Both the position numbers and the translations under genes were made by a program. Positions 12,619-39,600 of a stretch of 64,000 bases of DNA are shown piece after piece (the first letter of the stretch is position 1; every line of letters starts with the position of its first letter). The stretch is from positions 12,824,213 to 12,888,212 of the forward strand of contig OZ234493.1 of the NCBI GenBank assembly GCA_965153455.1. The letters are read 5' to 3'. The notes beneath the pieces were generated by a model. That model saw only the letters and a list, made by a program, of their open reading frames with translations, had not been told where the DNA came from and did not search any database. This DNA comes from Sphagnum compactum (Eukaryota; Bryophyta; Sphagnopsida; Sphagnales).

Positions 12619-12733
12619 ATAGGTGAAGGGCATGTGTATGGGACCTTCCGGATTTTCGACGCTGACCCTTGGCCTCTTGGCCTCGGGCAGGATCTCAAAT
12701 CCGGAAGGTCCCATTCACAGGCCCTTCTCCTAT
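12619..12733. repeat. hairpin-forming inverted repeat (37-bp arms, 41-bp loop)
   Basis: Left arm 12619-12655 and right arm 12697-12733 are reverse complements at 34 of 37 positions. The inner 18 bp, including GGGACCTTCCGGATTT, are perfect. The loop is GC-rich with a repeated 'ttggcct' phrase. It sits at the border between the AT-rich block and the NAD-ME upstream region. It could be a miniature inverted-repeat transposon or a microRNA/siRNA foldback; nothing in the sequence decides which. Confidence 0.85.
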
Positions 12734-12739
12734 ACAATA

Positions 12740-14365
12740 ATAGGTTGTAGCTGGTCCCCAAAATTTAGCAGAATTCTTAAGTTTTCCTCACTTTCCTATC
12801 TGAAAATAGCCAAATTTGGCTAATTCCTCATGTGGATAATTGCAAGCGTAGCCACATCCACCCCCCTCCCCTCCCACCCCAAAAAAAAAAAGAAAAAAAG
12901 AAAAGAAAAAAACTGTGCTGATAATTTCTTGTGTTTTGGGCAGACCAATCACCCGAAAAGAAAATAACTATGATCTAAAAAAGTGCACTAGTTAGCTTTA
13001 TTTTGTGCACTTTTTGCACTTTGCACGCCCAGGGAAAAAAAATAAAATAAAATTACAGAAAAGTGCAAAAGTGGGCCGGAATCTCAAAATCTTCAGCCCG
13101 TAAAAAAATATTTAAAAAGTTTGGGAAATTGGTAGCCGATTTTACTACGTGGCAAAACCTGAAAAAAATGTTTTTGTTCGGGGACCACCCATCACGGGCA
13201 CGAGTCACATGGGCAGGGGGCGAATCTCGCAAACGCCCCGCGATTTCTCGACAGGTCAACAATCCTTATTAGCCTCTTATTAAACTAATATGGCCATGGC
13301 CCACAGACCAAGGACCGCAAAAACCGATTTGGACCAATCTGAGATTGCCACCTATGCCTTGGCCGACAGGCCGCAAAGGGAAGGGCAGAGCGCCATTGTC
13401 GCCGGCCCTTTCCTTGGCCATGGCGATGGCGCTACGAAGCTTTCACTTGCACCCGGAGCTTGAGCTTTGCGGTTGTTTCCGCAGTAATCAGATCCAGAAC
13501 TGCGCTGCACGCGAGAGGAGACACTCTTTTTTTTCAAAGCTCCTTAAAAATCTAAGCTCAAGGAGCTATTTCCGGTGCGATTTGTCCTCGTAGGTCGCTT
13601 GTTTCGGTTTCGGAGAAGAAGATCAGATGAAGAGGCTGTGATTTTAGAAGAAGAAGAAGCAGCAGCAGCAGCAGTGGTGTTGTTTTTGTTGTCATTACAG
13701 TAACCTAGTCTGGCCGTGAAGGAAATTGCGTGGTTTCTTGATCGGATGAAGGATATTTGCGAATTTGCAGCGCTGTGAAGAGCGCCCTGGTGAGTCGCCT
13801 CCCGTGCCTGATCTTCCGTTTGTGAAGCCGGCTTTTGCGCTGTTTTATCTTTTGAACTCAAGCTTTATCAAATGATGTTCGGGTTGTTTTGCTCATTTTC
13901 TAGTTCCAGTAGACTTCTTTGTACCGTGAAAGGTTTTTGCGGGAACCGAAGAACAGAAGAGCTGAATGTATGAGCCGCCGGTGTGCTGCGCCAATGTCCG
14001 TGCAATCGTGTGTCTAGTGCAGAAAAATCAAGCGAAAGACGAGCTCTAGACGTAGATCGGTTCTTTTCTTGTGGTTTGGAGTGAAAAAATTGATCACATG
14101 TGTCTGAATCTTCTTCCATCAGCGAGGTCTTTCTTGTGTCCGCCTTTGTGCATTCTTTGCTGGTGAGAGTAGTCTGCTCTGGCTCATGCGTTTGGATAGT
14201 GAAAGCCCCTGAGAGCCAGAATCGGTGATCGACAATCCTTTGATTTTCCTTCTGACGTTTAGCTGCAGTGTCTGTCGTAGTGGATACCGGAGCATAGCTA
14301 CGTCCGCTCGCTACTTTTGCAGAAGAAGCTGCCGGGCCAGACTTCGTGCAGGAAGGATCGCGAAC
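12740..14365 (+). promoter_or_regulatory. upstream region and probable 5' leader of NAD-malic enzyme
   Basis: GC content rises sharply from about 13170 and CpGs become frequent through 14365, as expected for a promoter and transcribed leader. Trinucleotide runs (AGA/GCA) at 13647-13675. Several short frames on both strands, none with homology. An AG at 14350 (tgcag) could close a leader intron just before the start codon. Confidence 0.4.
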
Positions 14366-20640
<6,275 letters not shown>

Positions 20641-22016
20641 TCTTCAAGAAGCTCTGTCTTGAGGAACACATCAATTTACGGATCTATGATCAAATCTTTT
20701 CTTTTACTAGCAAATCAGTAACTGGTCAGAGTGAGAGCCCACCTTGTAGTTGAACCTAAGCAAGACACGTGTAACTGCCATCAATTCTCTGGGCCTGGGT
20801 AAGCATCTGAATTGTTTGGACTTCTGCGGATTACAAAGTCTCTTCAGTAGATACTGCAGCTGTGCTCCACTAAGGACACAGGATTAGGAAGATAAGCTGT
20901 GCCATGCATTTTTCCATCAACTTCTTTATCATGTCTACATGAGAGAGAGTTGCTCTGGGAACTTGTGGCATGGATTTGTCAGATGAGCCCCAACAACAGA
21001 ACTTTATCAGGATACCAGCAAATGCATAAGATTTGCAACCCATCATCCAATTTAAACCATCTTATTATGTGGGCCATCCTGTTGGTCCATGATTAATTGG
21101 TGGTGATTGTTCTGCGATTTCTGAGGAGGATTATTGTTGGGTATAATCCCAACCCTCTTTTTCTCAGTCTGCTCCTGCACTTGAATGTTCAGGGTATGAC
21201 TTCAAGTCAAGGTTGTGGAACTTTGCAAGTTCAACAAAGATCCTTGAAAGTTTGGCTACTTTGTCCAAAAAGACAGGAAGCAATGAAATCCCTTGTTTTC
21301 AGAGTAATAGCAAAAACCATGGAACAAGATTATGAAGTAGACTCTTGTTCTTTATCATCTTACTACGATATTTAAATCCAACAGTAAGGAGTAATCTGAC
21401 GTTGCAAATGATCTTTGCATCCATCAAATGTGTGACCAAACAAAATGGTTTAGAACCTGTATAGCATTTGAAGTATTAAGGCAGGAACAAAATGTATGAT
21501 TCCATGTTTTGTTTCTGCTAACTCTGAGGTAGCTTCATCAAGTGAACTTTGCATTTATAGATCTATTCTCAGAAACTCCTCACCATTTGCAATGTGAGGG
21601 ATTAAGGAGTGCACATGAGTGGCTTCAGAGGCAGAACTTCTTCATTCACAGGAGTGAGAATATGTGAGGTACTGTGTTTGGCTTGTGTACACTTCATAAT
21701 GAATTCCAAAAAAGAGTAGGGAGCAGAATCCACTCTGCTAACATGCGGAGTGCATCACTCACTTTGTGTTCCTCTGTACACAGCCTGTTTAAACCATATG
21801 CAAGACTCTATGAATGCATCCTTACAGAAGTCTTATGGAGTATTTTTGAGCTTTTCTCTGAGGGCAATCTAAGATAAATTATTTCATGTGAAACACCGTC
21901 TAGTGTAACCTTGAAACAAATGATCTCAGTGAATTTTCTTTGAAATCTTCACCAATACAGCAAAAATTTAGTAGTCCTTTGCAAAAACCCTTTAGTCTGG
22001 AATAAAACATTCCTGG
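20641..22016. other. convergent intergenic region between NAD-ME and MAM33
   Basis: The 3' ends of the plus-strand NAD-ME gene and the minus-strand MAM33 gene face each other. Both 3' UTRs must lie here. No additional coding exon, tRNA or repeat was recognised. Confidence 0.5.
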
Positions 22017-24019
22017 TTACTTTTTGAGGAAAAACTCAATATTCCGCAGCCAGCGGATGTACTCTCGCTCCTCTTTGTCCTCTAAGAGATCCAGAAGATA
22101 GTTTGAGAGCTCTCCATTGATTCCTCGTGCATCTAAGTACCTCTCGAATTGCTCCTGAAGACTCTCGTCAAGTGTCCTGGAAACAAACATAGTAGCAGCA
22201 AGTAAGAAAAAGTTTAAAAGAGAACCCAGTGCATCTCAATTACCTATCAAATTGCTTCTGACGACTCTCAAGTGTTGTGGAAACAAATACAGCAAGTAAG
22301 AAGCTGATGAGAACCTATTACAGAACGTAGCATCAAATACCCCACGACATGAATATTGCTTAAAAGAAAAACCATGTCAGAGCATTATCATCAGTTGACA
22401 TCTTAACAAGTGGATTAGCATTGACTTGTCACTATGACCATCGAGACACAAGAGATGATCTAGAGTTTTGGGTGTTAAGAGAGACAGCAAATGACTTAGT
22501 CACTATGACCACCAAGAAGGCACAGGAGATGATCTCGGGTTTAGGGTTCAGAGATAGCACTGATGTTGTCACTATGACAGAAGATGACCTAGAGTTTTGG
22601 GTTTTAGAGACAAGTTATTGATGACAGAAGATGGCCTAGAGTTTTGGGTTTTAGAGACAAGTCGTTGATGACAGAAGATGGCCTAGAGTTTTGGGTTTTA
22701 GAGACAAGTCGTTGATGACAGAAGATGGCCTAGAGTTTTGGGTTTTAGAGACAAGTCGTTGATGACAGAAGATGGCCTAGAGTTTTGGGTTTTAGAGACA
22801 AGTCGTTGATGACAGAAGATGGCCTAGAGTTTTGGGTTTTAGAGACAAGTCGTTGATGACAGAAGATGGCCTAGAGTTTTGGGTTTTAGAGACAAGTCGT
22901 TGATGACAGAAGATGGCCTAGAGTTTTGGGTTTTAGAGACAGCAATGACTTGTCACAATGACGACCGACAAGACACAGGAGATGACCTAGGCTTGAGGGT
23001 TCAGAGATAGCAATGACTTGTAACTATGACCATCAAGACACAGGAGATGATGTAGGGTTTAGGGTTTAGAGATAGCAATGAGTTGCCACACTGTCTATGA
23101 CAAAGAAGAAACAGGAGATGAATCTAGGCTCCAGGGTTTAGGGTTTAGAAAATGATTACGAGAATTCAGGCCCATCATAGAAAGTGTCCTTCAAATCTTT
23201 GCTCTCCACATAGCATACATGCTCAATGGCAAAGGAATCTGGTTGACAGAGGCAGCTGAATTCAAGGACTGGCTGGTCGGCACCTTTGGTCACAGACACC
23301 TTGACATTCACAACCCTGTGTTCATCTGGATCTTGGTCCCCATATTCCTCGTTATAACTATCTCCTCCTCCTCCTCCTCCAAAGTCGCTTGGTTGAGTCA
23401 CACATGTCAATGCAATGTCTTCCTCGCCAAACGACCTTCTCAATATCACCTCCGGTTTGCCTGCTGTGTCCGTCAAGGTAAATGGCCGTGGCGGACCTCT
23501 TGCCAAAATCTGCACTAAACCCGATACCACTATGTCTCAACAGCCAGATCCTAAACCCTGCTGTGCCATAGGAAAAAAGTTTCCAAACCAAACGAGAGGG
23601 TTGCATCAATTGGCCTTGAAGATTTCCTATTCAAAACAGGGGAAAAGAAACAATCAATAACTACTTTACTCAACAAAAAGAAATGGAAAGAGGAAGAAGA
23701 TGTCGATTACTCGAGGGGGGTCGTAGGCAACATCCTCGTGTTCAATCTCCGCCTTTAGAACCCGCAGCAATCCCCGATCATCACCACTTGTATGAGAGAC
23801 AATCTCCGTCGACGCCAAACGCACTTGTTGTTGAGCCCAACAACCTAAACCCAAACTCCAAAACTCCCTTGTTCTCTTAACCACTAAACTCTGATTCTCC
23901 AGCAAAACAGAAAAACCAGCTGAGCTACTACTAGAACTCCCAACTACTTCCCGCTGTTGCATACAGCTTTTGATCCCTTTCCGCAACGCTGCCGCCACCG
24001 TTCGTCGCATCATCGCCAT
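22017..24019 (-). CDS. MAM33/p32-family mitochondrial matrix protein (mitochondrial glycoprotein family)
   Basis: Three exons: 24019-23711, 23509-23160, 22176-22017; GT-AG, phases join, 272 aa. The start at 24019 gives MAMMRRTVAAALRKGIKSCM, a typical Arg/Ala presequence; an in-frame ATG at 24103 would add 28 residues and is less presequence-like. Family marks: LLRVLKAEIEHE after the presequence; strand-rich middle with VILRRSFGEEDIAL and VSVTKGADQPVLEFSC; then YDGPEFS joined to LDESLQEQFERYLDARGIN; C terminus REYIRWLRNIEFFLKK. p32/MAM33 proteins form acidic doughnut trimers in the mitochondrial matrix and affect mitoribosome and OXPHOS assembly in yeast and animals; the exact plant role is less clear. 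The intron at 22177-23159 contains a 47-bp minisatellite. Confidence 0.92.
22400..23155. repeat. minisatellite (47-bp unit) with degenerate flanks inside a MAM33 intron
   Basis: Between about 22575 and 22945 the unit beginning ATGACAGAAGATGGCCTAGA repeats every 47 bp (starts at 22621, 22668 and so on), about seven near-identical copies. On both sides (22425-22570 and 22945-23155) related phrases such as 'cactatgaccatcaagacac', 'aggagatgat' and 'tagggttta gagatagcaatgac' recur in decayed form. TTTAGGG-like telomeric units appear inside the decayed copies (about 23053-23070 and 23138-23152). Confidence 0.95.
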
Positions 24020-24319
24020 CGCCGTCTCCTTCTTTGCAAAGCTTCCCCTAAACAAAAAAACACACCCGGGAAAACTTACAAAGACCTTATTCCAGCAGCC
24101 CATAAGAAGCTCCTCCTAATTTCGTAATCAGCCAGCAGCAGATTACAAAACATAATGATGCTCTTAATGACCTAATTATGAAAATAATCTGTGTACCAAT
24201 TCTACTTATACGCATGTTCTGGAATATACAGTGACCCATTTTTCTCTGTAATTTAACTTATTGAAGGAAGTGGCAGAATTGGAATCTCTGGAAAAGCTAT
24301 TGAAATCTTGTAATAGGCT

Positions 24320-24345
24320 CTCTCTCTCTCTCACACACACACACA

Positions 24346-24375
<30 letters not shown>
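24320..24375. repeat. compound (CT)n(CA)n(CT)n microsatellite
   Basis: CT run, then CACACA run, then a second CT run, uninterrupted apart from the transition bases. Confidence 0.95.
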
Positions 24376-24380
<5 letters not shown>

Positions 24381-24469
24381 GAGTCTGCCATGAAGACTTT
24401 GAGCAACCCTTTCATCACTTTGAGGATCATGAGCATTGTGTGCACCATCTGGACTCATAGCCCCCACCA

Positions 24470-24650
24470 CCATCACCACCATCACAAGGAAGGATTGGGT
24501 CATCACCACACCAAGGATTGTGACAAAAGATGGAAAGCCCAGGGCATCACCACCATCACAAGGAAGGATCAGATCATTACCATACCAAGGATTGTGACAA
24601 AAGATGGAAAGCCCAGGAGGGCATCACCATCACCACCACTAACTACTCAG
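24470..24650. repeat. about 72-bp tandem duplication in CAC/ATC-rich DNA
   Basis: The phrase 'caccatcacaaggaaggat' followed by 'ccaaggattgtgacaaaaga' and 'tggaaagccca' occurs twice (about 24478-24541 and 24550-24615), flanked by CAC/ATC trinucleotides. Confidence 0.85.
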
Positions 24651-24886
24651 CAAGCAAATCACAATGACCATCATCACAAAGAAGCTTTTTGATTTCAAGA
24701 GCATCATCATAATTCTCATGACTGTCAGTCACCATTGTCATCATCCATAACAAGTCAGGTCCCAAAAATCCAGGTCCCCAAACTCATTGAGATGCAGGAT
24801 CCGGAAAGCACCTAGAAAAAATGCGAAGACTTTGAGATGTCGTCACCTCGACCCAGTCACCACCGTCGGTCCACCCGGGGACACCT

Positions 24887-24894
24887 CCACGTGG
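24887..24894. promoter_or_regulatory. G-box (CCACGTGG)
   Basis: Palindromic CACGTG core with matching flanks, about 550 bp upstream of the poly(A) polymerase start codon. Plant bZIP/bHLH factors bind this motif; use here is unproven. Confidence 0.5.
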
Positions 24895-25443
24895 GCTCCA
24901 TGCAGCCAGTCACCGGCGGCGGCGGCTCCGTCTCACTGACCGGCTGACCGGGGTTCATTGACGAACTGGTTTACCTGTAAAGCCGAGCTTTACTACGCAA
25001 CCGGTGTTTGTGTTCGTGAACGGCTGCTGGGCCACCAGCCCTCCACCAGTTTCCGTCCCGTTCTACCCCCTTCCTCCCCTCTTCTCTCTTCTTTCTCGTA
25101 GTTGTCGTTCTCTTCTTCTCTCTCTTCAAGCCCTTGTGTTCTTGCTGCTCTTTGTCGTCGCGTCCTTTTGTCGCTTGCAATCGCCGCTATCTTCATCGGC
25201 AACTCTTGGATTAGGCCTGGGACTCCACTGAGATGGAGCTTTAGGCTTGTGCTTGGCATGGATTGTCGTGCTTTTCCGTTTTGTTTCAAGCTTTACATGC
25301 CGTGCCGGGCTTCTTCTTGAGGACGGACGGACGGACGGGACCTAGGTTTCTTTTGTGAAGCTTTTGTTTGTTGCGCCTTTTTTCGGTTTTTGAGTTTTTG
25401 GTATCCCTCTCCCCGCCGCCGGGCGTCAACAAAACCTCCTTCC

Positions 25444-31422
<5,979 letters not shown>

Positions 31423-33455
31423 ATTAACTAGTGTCCGTAAATCAAAGATTTCGGTAGTCTCTCAGCCAGAGTCACATACCATCACCCAAGTTAAATTTCT
31501 TCACAAGTTGAGGAGCACAATAGCTCTTCTAGTGGGCTGAAAACTTACCTGCCGTTAAAAGAAATCGGTTGCTCAAGGCAAGAATTTTCTTGCCTCTCTC
31601 ACTGACAACCTGCAGCCTTGACTATTGCTCAAGCCCCGAGTGTGGCTTGATCATCACCTCAACTAACTCTATACATGGCAAGAGCCAGGACAAGCTCTTC
31701 CAAGGGAGAGAGGACCAAGGATTTTAGTTGGGCTGCTTTCCACCAAAGGTATTTGCCACTGAGGAGGAAACATCCTTGGTGTTCTGCAGGTCTGGAAATC
31801 CTTTTGCATTGCTAAATTTCTTTATTTGCATGTCATGCTCCACGGGTTTTGCTTACTGGTGATAATAGTGGGTTGAAGGTTTGCTTCTTATTGGATATAT
31901 TTGGTATTTGATGTCAGAATAATCGTTTTGTTGGCATGGTGGAGTATATGGACTGCTTCCTTTGTTGCATGTAGGTAAAAAAAAAAGCCATTTCAATTGC
32001 AGACAGAGAGCTTCTGAGGCCTCCTCCTCTTGCCAGGTCTTTTGGCTAGCTGTGGCATATCACCTTAGAAGAAAGGTAGTGAGTGATATTGGGTTTTCGT
32101 CCGTAGAAATGAAAAGCTTCCAAGGGCAAGGGGTAGTAGGCTTGATAGATAGACTAATGTGGGTCCGTGCTTGAGTAATATGTATGTAGTAGGTCTACGG
32201 TGTTTGCATAAGGTCAATAGTATGTAGACAACAGATTCAAATATGGAGAGAGAAATTCTCCGAATTGCTGTGAAACCACTCTTTGTAATTAAAGCCAATT
32301 TTCTCAAGTCAGATGATGATGATGATGATGATGATGCAAGTATTGGTGATGGTTGTGGCCCTTGTTCTGTTGTCTCTACAAAAGGCAAAGATCTTGTGTT
32401 TAGATTTCATTATAGACTTGCTTGTAATTGTACTACTCATTAAGCATAAATTCAATAATTAATTAATTAATTTTTGAAAAAGAAAAAAAAAACACAGAAA
32501 TAGTGAATAATTGTTGAAGTAAAATAATTTAAGAAGTGTAATACTTTTTATTTTATGTATTTATTTATTGATTTATTTATTTACTTACTTACTTATTTGT
32601 TTATGCAAAAAGATTTCATGGACAGTTGACGAGGACCAAAAGTTACAAAAACTGCGAACAAATATTTAATTAATAAATAAATGACGGCGAGGTTTTATTA
32701 GGCTCGGAAGAAAGAGGCTCGGAATTTTAGGTTAGGAGGATGAGATCGACGATGGAGATAGCTACGGATGAAGATCGGACGGTCAGGAGGGAGAGAGCCA
32801 GAGTAATAGGCTCGCAATCTCTGTCTCTGTATCGCTCTCTCTCTTTCTTGCTCGCTCGCGCGCTGTGTCGCACTTGCTCGCTTGCGCTCGCTCTCTCGTT
32901 GTGTGACGACGCGCTTGGATCCGCAACTTCCACACCAGCTCGGCAACAGGGTAAGATATGGCATCGCTTATCGTCAATGGCCCTGTTTTCTTTTTCTGGT
33001 TTTTTTTTTTTTGAACAAGACCAAGGAAGAGGGAGGAAGAAGTCAGAGAATCAAAGTCTGTCGAAAAAGCATGTGGTATGCGTCAGAAAAAGAAACGCTA
33101 AAGGAGAATGGGAATCAGTATGCAGGAGGAGTAGGGCTTAATGCATTTGCTGTTCAATTTGCCATACATTTGCTGGAGGAAATCGTTTCTGTTTTTTGTT
33201 TTTGTAATGCAGCATATTTCAATCCGGCTGATTTTTCCAGCATTGTTTGTGGTTGGGCAAGTATCTTATGGCTCCTGTGTTTTCTTTCCCTCTCCCTCCT
33301 CAGAGGATCATGAGAATTCCATGATCTCTATCCTGTCGTAAACCCTAAATCCTCCGATGAGCTACTTTCAAAGGAGTGGAATTAGTAGCGCTCGCTGCCT
33401 GGAGCAGCTGCAGGTGGAAGTCTAAACGGGTCTATTGTCCCGCATTACTGTGCAG
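31423..33455. other. intergenic; AT repeats and a GC-richer former promoter-like stretch
   Basis: 31423-32650 shows no gene; it has a GAT trinucleotide run (32310-32335) and TTTA/TTAA-type tandem tracts (32450-32600). From 32690 to 32960 the sequence turns CpG-rich with many CTCG/CTCT units, followed by a GTAAG donor-like site at 32950. It resembles a plant ribosomal-protein promoter and leader and may be the remnant upstream part of the RPL5 pseudogene. Confidence 0.4.
32310..32335. repeat. (GAT)n microsatellite
   Basis: About eight GAT units in the intergenic region. Confidence 0.9.
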
Positions 33456-36066
<2,611 letters not shown>

Positions 36067-36110
36067 CACCTGCTGTGTCATGAGCAGATGTTATCTTCCA
36101 CTCTAGCTGA

Positions 36111-36629
36111 CAATCAAGGTATCACATTTCATTTCCTTGTCTCATCAAGAGATCGGTCCAAAATGAAGTTGAGCAGCTTAGATTCACTCCAGTAGACTCT
36201 TTTGGCGGCGGCATATACCCAAAAACCTCTTGCGAGTTGAATTGTACATCTAAAGGCTTCTCTTGTAATTTCTTGGATCTAACTGTGAGCCAAAGTCCTC
36301 AAGGTTTATTCTGTAACATTTTTGACAAACGCTCTCAACCAGAGTATGCAGTTATTGATATGATTAGAATGCCGCATATTCATTCTAATATCTCAATGAC
36401 TGCAAAGCTGGGGGTTATCAATAGTCAATTTTACAGGTTCTTGAGACTTTGTAGTTGTAAGAAGTTTTTTGTCTTCCAGATGGTCAATCTTATTACCTTT
36501 CTGAAGGCAAAAGGCTACCCTTTTAAAGTTCTTCTAAAGAGAACTAGAGGGTTGGTTCTTAACGAAAAATTCCTGTTTGGAATTTCGGCTTTTGGCATTT
36601 TCAGAATGATTTTGCTTCGGGTCAGGTAA
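36111..36629 (+). mobile_element. reverse-transcriptase C-terminal fragment, probably Penelope-like
   Basis: One open frame of about 172 codons begins 44 bp after the RPL5 pseudogene stop. In order it shows GGGIYPKTSCELN, NFLDLTVSQ, LFCNIFDKR, MIRMPHIHSNI, KLGVINSQFYRFLRLCS, LITFLKAKGYP, and ends LLRVR before TAA at 36627-36629. The sequence order IYP..EL, FLDL.I, YDKR-like, MPH..SNI, SQ..RF.R.CS and KGYP is what follows the catalytic Asp motif in Penelope-type and related non-LTR reverse transcriptases. The catalytic part is absent upstream (RPL5 remnants lie there) and no GIY-YIG endonuclease was seen downstream, so it is a fragment. The exact RT class is an inference. Confidence 0.6.
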
Positions 36630-39600
36630 GTGGGGAGCTTCTTGTAAGCCCACTTGCTCTTAGTCTTCCCCTGTTCTTTTCCCTTTCTGTCTTTCTTTGT
36701 TTCTTTGTCTGGTCTTCGTTGTGGTGTTTGTTGCTAGCCAGTAGTATGGCTGAGTCTTCCCGTTGCTTCCGGAATTGCAGCAGAAACTCAGTTCGCAGGC
36801 TGGTGCTTGTCACTGTCCTTTACCCACTGTAGGGAGCTGATGAAGTCAGTGGGGAAGATGTGATAGTTAAGTCACTATCATACATGCTACTGTTGATGGT
36901 CCCTGAACAGGTGTGAGACTGGCACTTTCGTTCATACCGCTGTGTGTTTTTCGTGTTTTGTTTTGTTTAGTATCTCCCCTTGTCTGGTTCTTTCTGTGGC
37001 TTCCTGAAGAAGTGTTAACCTTGCTGTTTTCTTCTTTATCGTGAGAATGGAGATTTCTCTTTTCTTATGAAAGATATTTGATGGGGCTCCTTGATTGGCC
37101 TATTATTACACATGGTTTTAGTTGTTTCTCTGGCTTTTCATTTGGCCTACGCATGGCTAGCAGAGTATAACTTTGGGCAAAGAGTATGAGATAGATGGTG
37201 GGAGCATCGTAAGTTCATACAGGATGGAATTCTATTTGGAATGTATTAGGGAACATAATCAAAGACATTTGATAACAGGAATGTGCATGGACACAAGTTT
37301 GGAACACATTGACCCACACAACTACACATTTCTCTAATCTAAATTTGATCCTTCTACTCACCTTGATAAGTGATTTCTCAACTGGATTTAGAGTGTCAAC
37401 AACTAACAATTGTGTATACGCAGATGAATCCTTGTGGGGTCAAGTAAGGTTGAGGGTAAATGATGTTGGGAGAAATTGTAGGTCTACAGGATATACTTGA
37501 GAAGAATTGCCCACCATTCTGAAGTTGTATATGATGGAATAAGCAATTTTAATATGGTAATTCCTTTCCTTCTACAAATGTTAGTGCCTTTTTGGGTCTC
37601 TTTCAAATAAGCAAGTACTACAAGCCCTTTTGCCCCATTCAAAGATCCAAATGTCCAAATGGTTCACCGGGTCCATTGAATGCTCGTAATTGGATGCTCT
37701 TGGGCATTTTTGCACAATGCGTTTTAGGTGTTTTAGATACCCTGGGCTTTGGTCAAGCGCTGTGCCTTCACCCTTTGCTTCAATTTCGTGAGCATAGCGA
37801 AAATTGAAATACTTGTTTTTAGGGATCCTGGTTTTTTTGTTATCTTGGTATGATTGTTATTAAGATTTGTCGTTCAAAGAAGACACTGTGATACTCCATT
37901 GGAGTCTTGCCAAACACACTCGGGCTAATATCCCACTTACATCTCACGTTCACAAATTATAAATAAATAAATTTTTTTCTTTGTTCAATTGTGTCTCGAA
38001 GACATGGTTGGGTATTGCCCATGGGTTGGCTATTCCCTATGACTCCCTTTCACAACAAGCTATGTTCTCCATTGGAAGTTTGTCTCATTGGGTGTCTCTA
38101 GTAGTATATCTATTAGATAATTTATGCTCGTGTTGTTGCAGACTTCTAACACGTCTCATTTGTTTGACACAAATGAGCACTTTATTCGGTGACTTTGCGA
38201 TCACCCTCAATAAATCATTAACTACTATAATAGGCAAGCTCAATAACAAGGACTAAACAAGCATTGATAATGTATCTTTGATATTCTTAATTGCCAATGC
38301 TAAACATTTTGGACTTGGATGTTCAAGATGTTTGAAGTCTATGTGATCAAGCATAGGTTTTGATGCAAACCATGCCCATGGTTATAGAGAACCCAACACA
38401 TGATGTTATTACTGCATATAAAACAACGTTTGGTCACATGGACTTTAGCTATGATAATTCTCATAGGGATTATGTTTACTTGTAGGAATAGCCTATAATA
38501 TTGGAGTGAAAAATCAAATGTATTAGCTTCTAATGGAGGGATGTGCTACTAAGTAGCAATTTACAACTCATGTGGAAGAATGGATAGGAATGTTTATGCA
38601 CTTTAAAATAGTTGTAGTCCCACTTCAGTTCCCTTGTTTTAAGGGTTGAGAGAAAACAAGGTTAACAACCATGTTGTGTGACATGGGTAGTGTATTTGAA
38701 ATGGTATCAATTTATTACCTAATAATTTATCTCAATATAAGTCATTAAACATATATTAGGGTTTTAGTGGTCAAACTTTGAATAAGGTTTTAGTTACTTG
38801 TGTATTGATTTTAGATATATTAAATTTTTATTACATATTTATGGTTTTATTATGTTCCCCAAAATTAATTATAATTGAAAAGTGATGTTAGATAAGAAAA
38901 AGATATAAAACTCTTGAATTTCATTCAGAAATTGAATCATCTTTTTATTTGTAATATCCTCAATTTGTTCCAATTGCCATCCTCAATAAAATTCATCAAT
39001 TGTGTAAAATCATAATAGTAAAACTTGGTTAAGGATTGATGTTATTTTGATTTGTTGCTTCTATTTTCTTAATTAACCTTTTTTTTTTCCTTTTCGTTAC
39101 ATTTTAGTTTGATTATTTGGTCCACGTATTGTAGATTTTCCATTCTAGCTTACACATTGCATTCAAGTCTTTTAACCAATGTTATACTTTCATTGAATTA
39201 TTGTTAATGGTAAACATTTGAACATAAACTTTTGTTTGATCGTTTTTTAGTTTTTTTTTGTCTTGTTATTTGATATTTCCAAAACCTTTTTAAAAAAAAG
39301 GAATGCCATGTTAATGTATTGTTGATATTTTTCCCATGTTTTCTAATTTCTTGGCAACTTCACATATAAGCAAACATGAATTGAAAAATACTTGTTTTTC
39401 ACATTGGTTTTGTGGAAACAAGATTAAGAAAATAAACTATGAAAGGATTAAAATCATATGTTTAAACCTTTCTAAGGGTGCGCAATGAATGAATGAAATG
39501 TCAAAAAATGCATGGGCATTTCCACATATTTTATTATAAATGAAAAAAACATTAATAATGGGTGTTAGGTGTTATGGTTTTTTGTTTGATGTGTCACATT

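Larger units (their letters stand above)
24020..25443. promoter_or_regulatory. divergent promoter region between MAM33 (-) and poly(A) polymerase (+)
   Basis: The two start codons are about 1.4 kb apart and point away from each other. The PAP-proximal 0.6 kb (24840-25440) is CpG-rich, with a perfect G-box CCACGTGG at 24887-24894, pyrimidine-rich leader-like sequence at 25030-25120 and GGAC repeats at 25321-25339. The MAM33-proximal part contains CT/AC microsatellites and a tandem duplication (listed separately). Promoter function is inferred from arrangement. Confidence 0.5.

Noticed and set aside
13544-14119. Minus-strand frames of 105 and 83 codons in the NAD-ME leader region
   Set aside because: They fall in CpG-rich leader DNA where stop codons are rare; low-complexity Ser/Asn/Ala runs and no family match.
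24261-24692. 143-codon frame rich in His, Ser and Leu
   Set aside because: It is produced by CT/CA microsatellites and the ATCACC duplication in the MAM33/PAP intergenic region.
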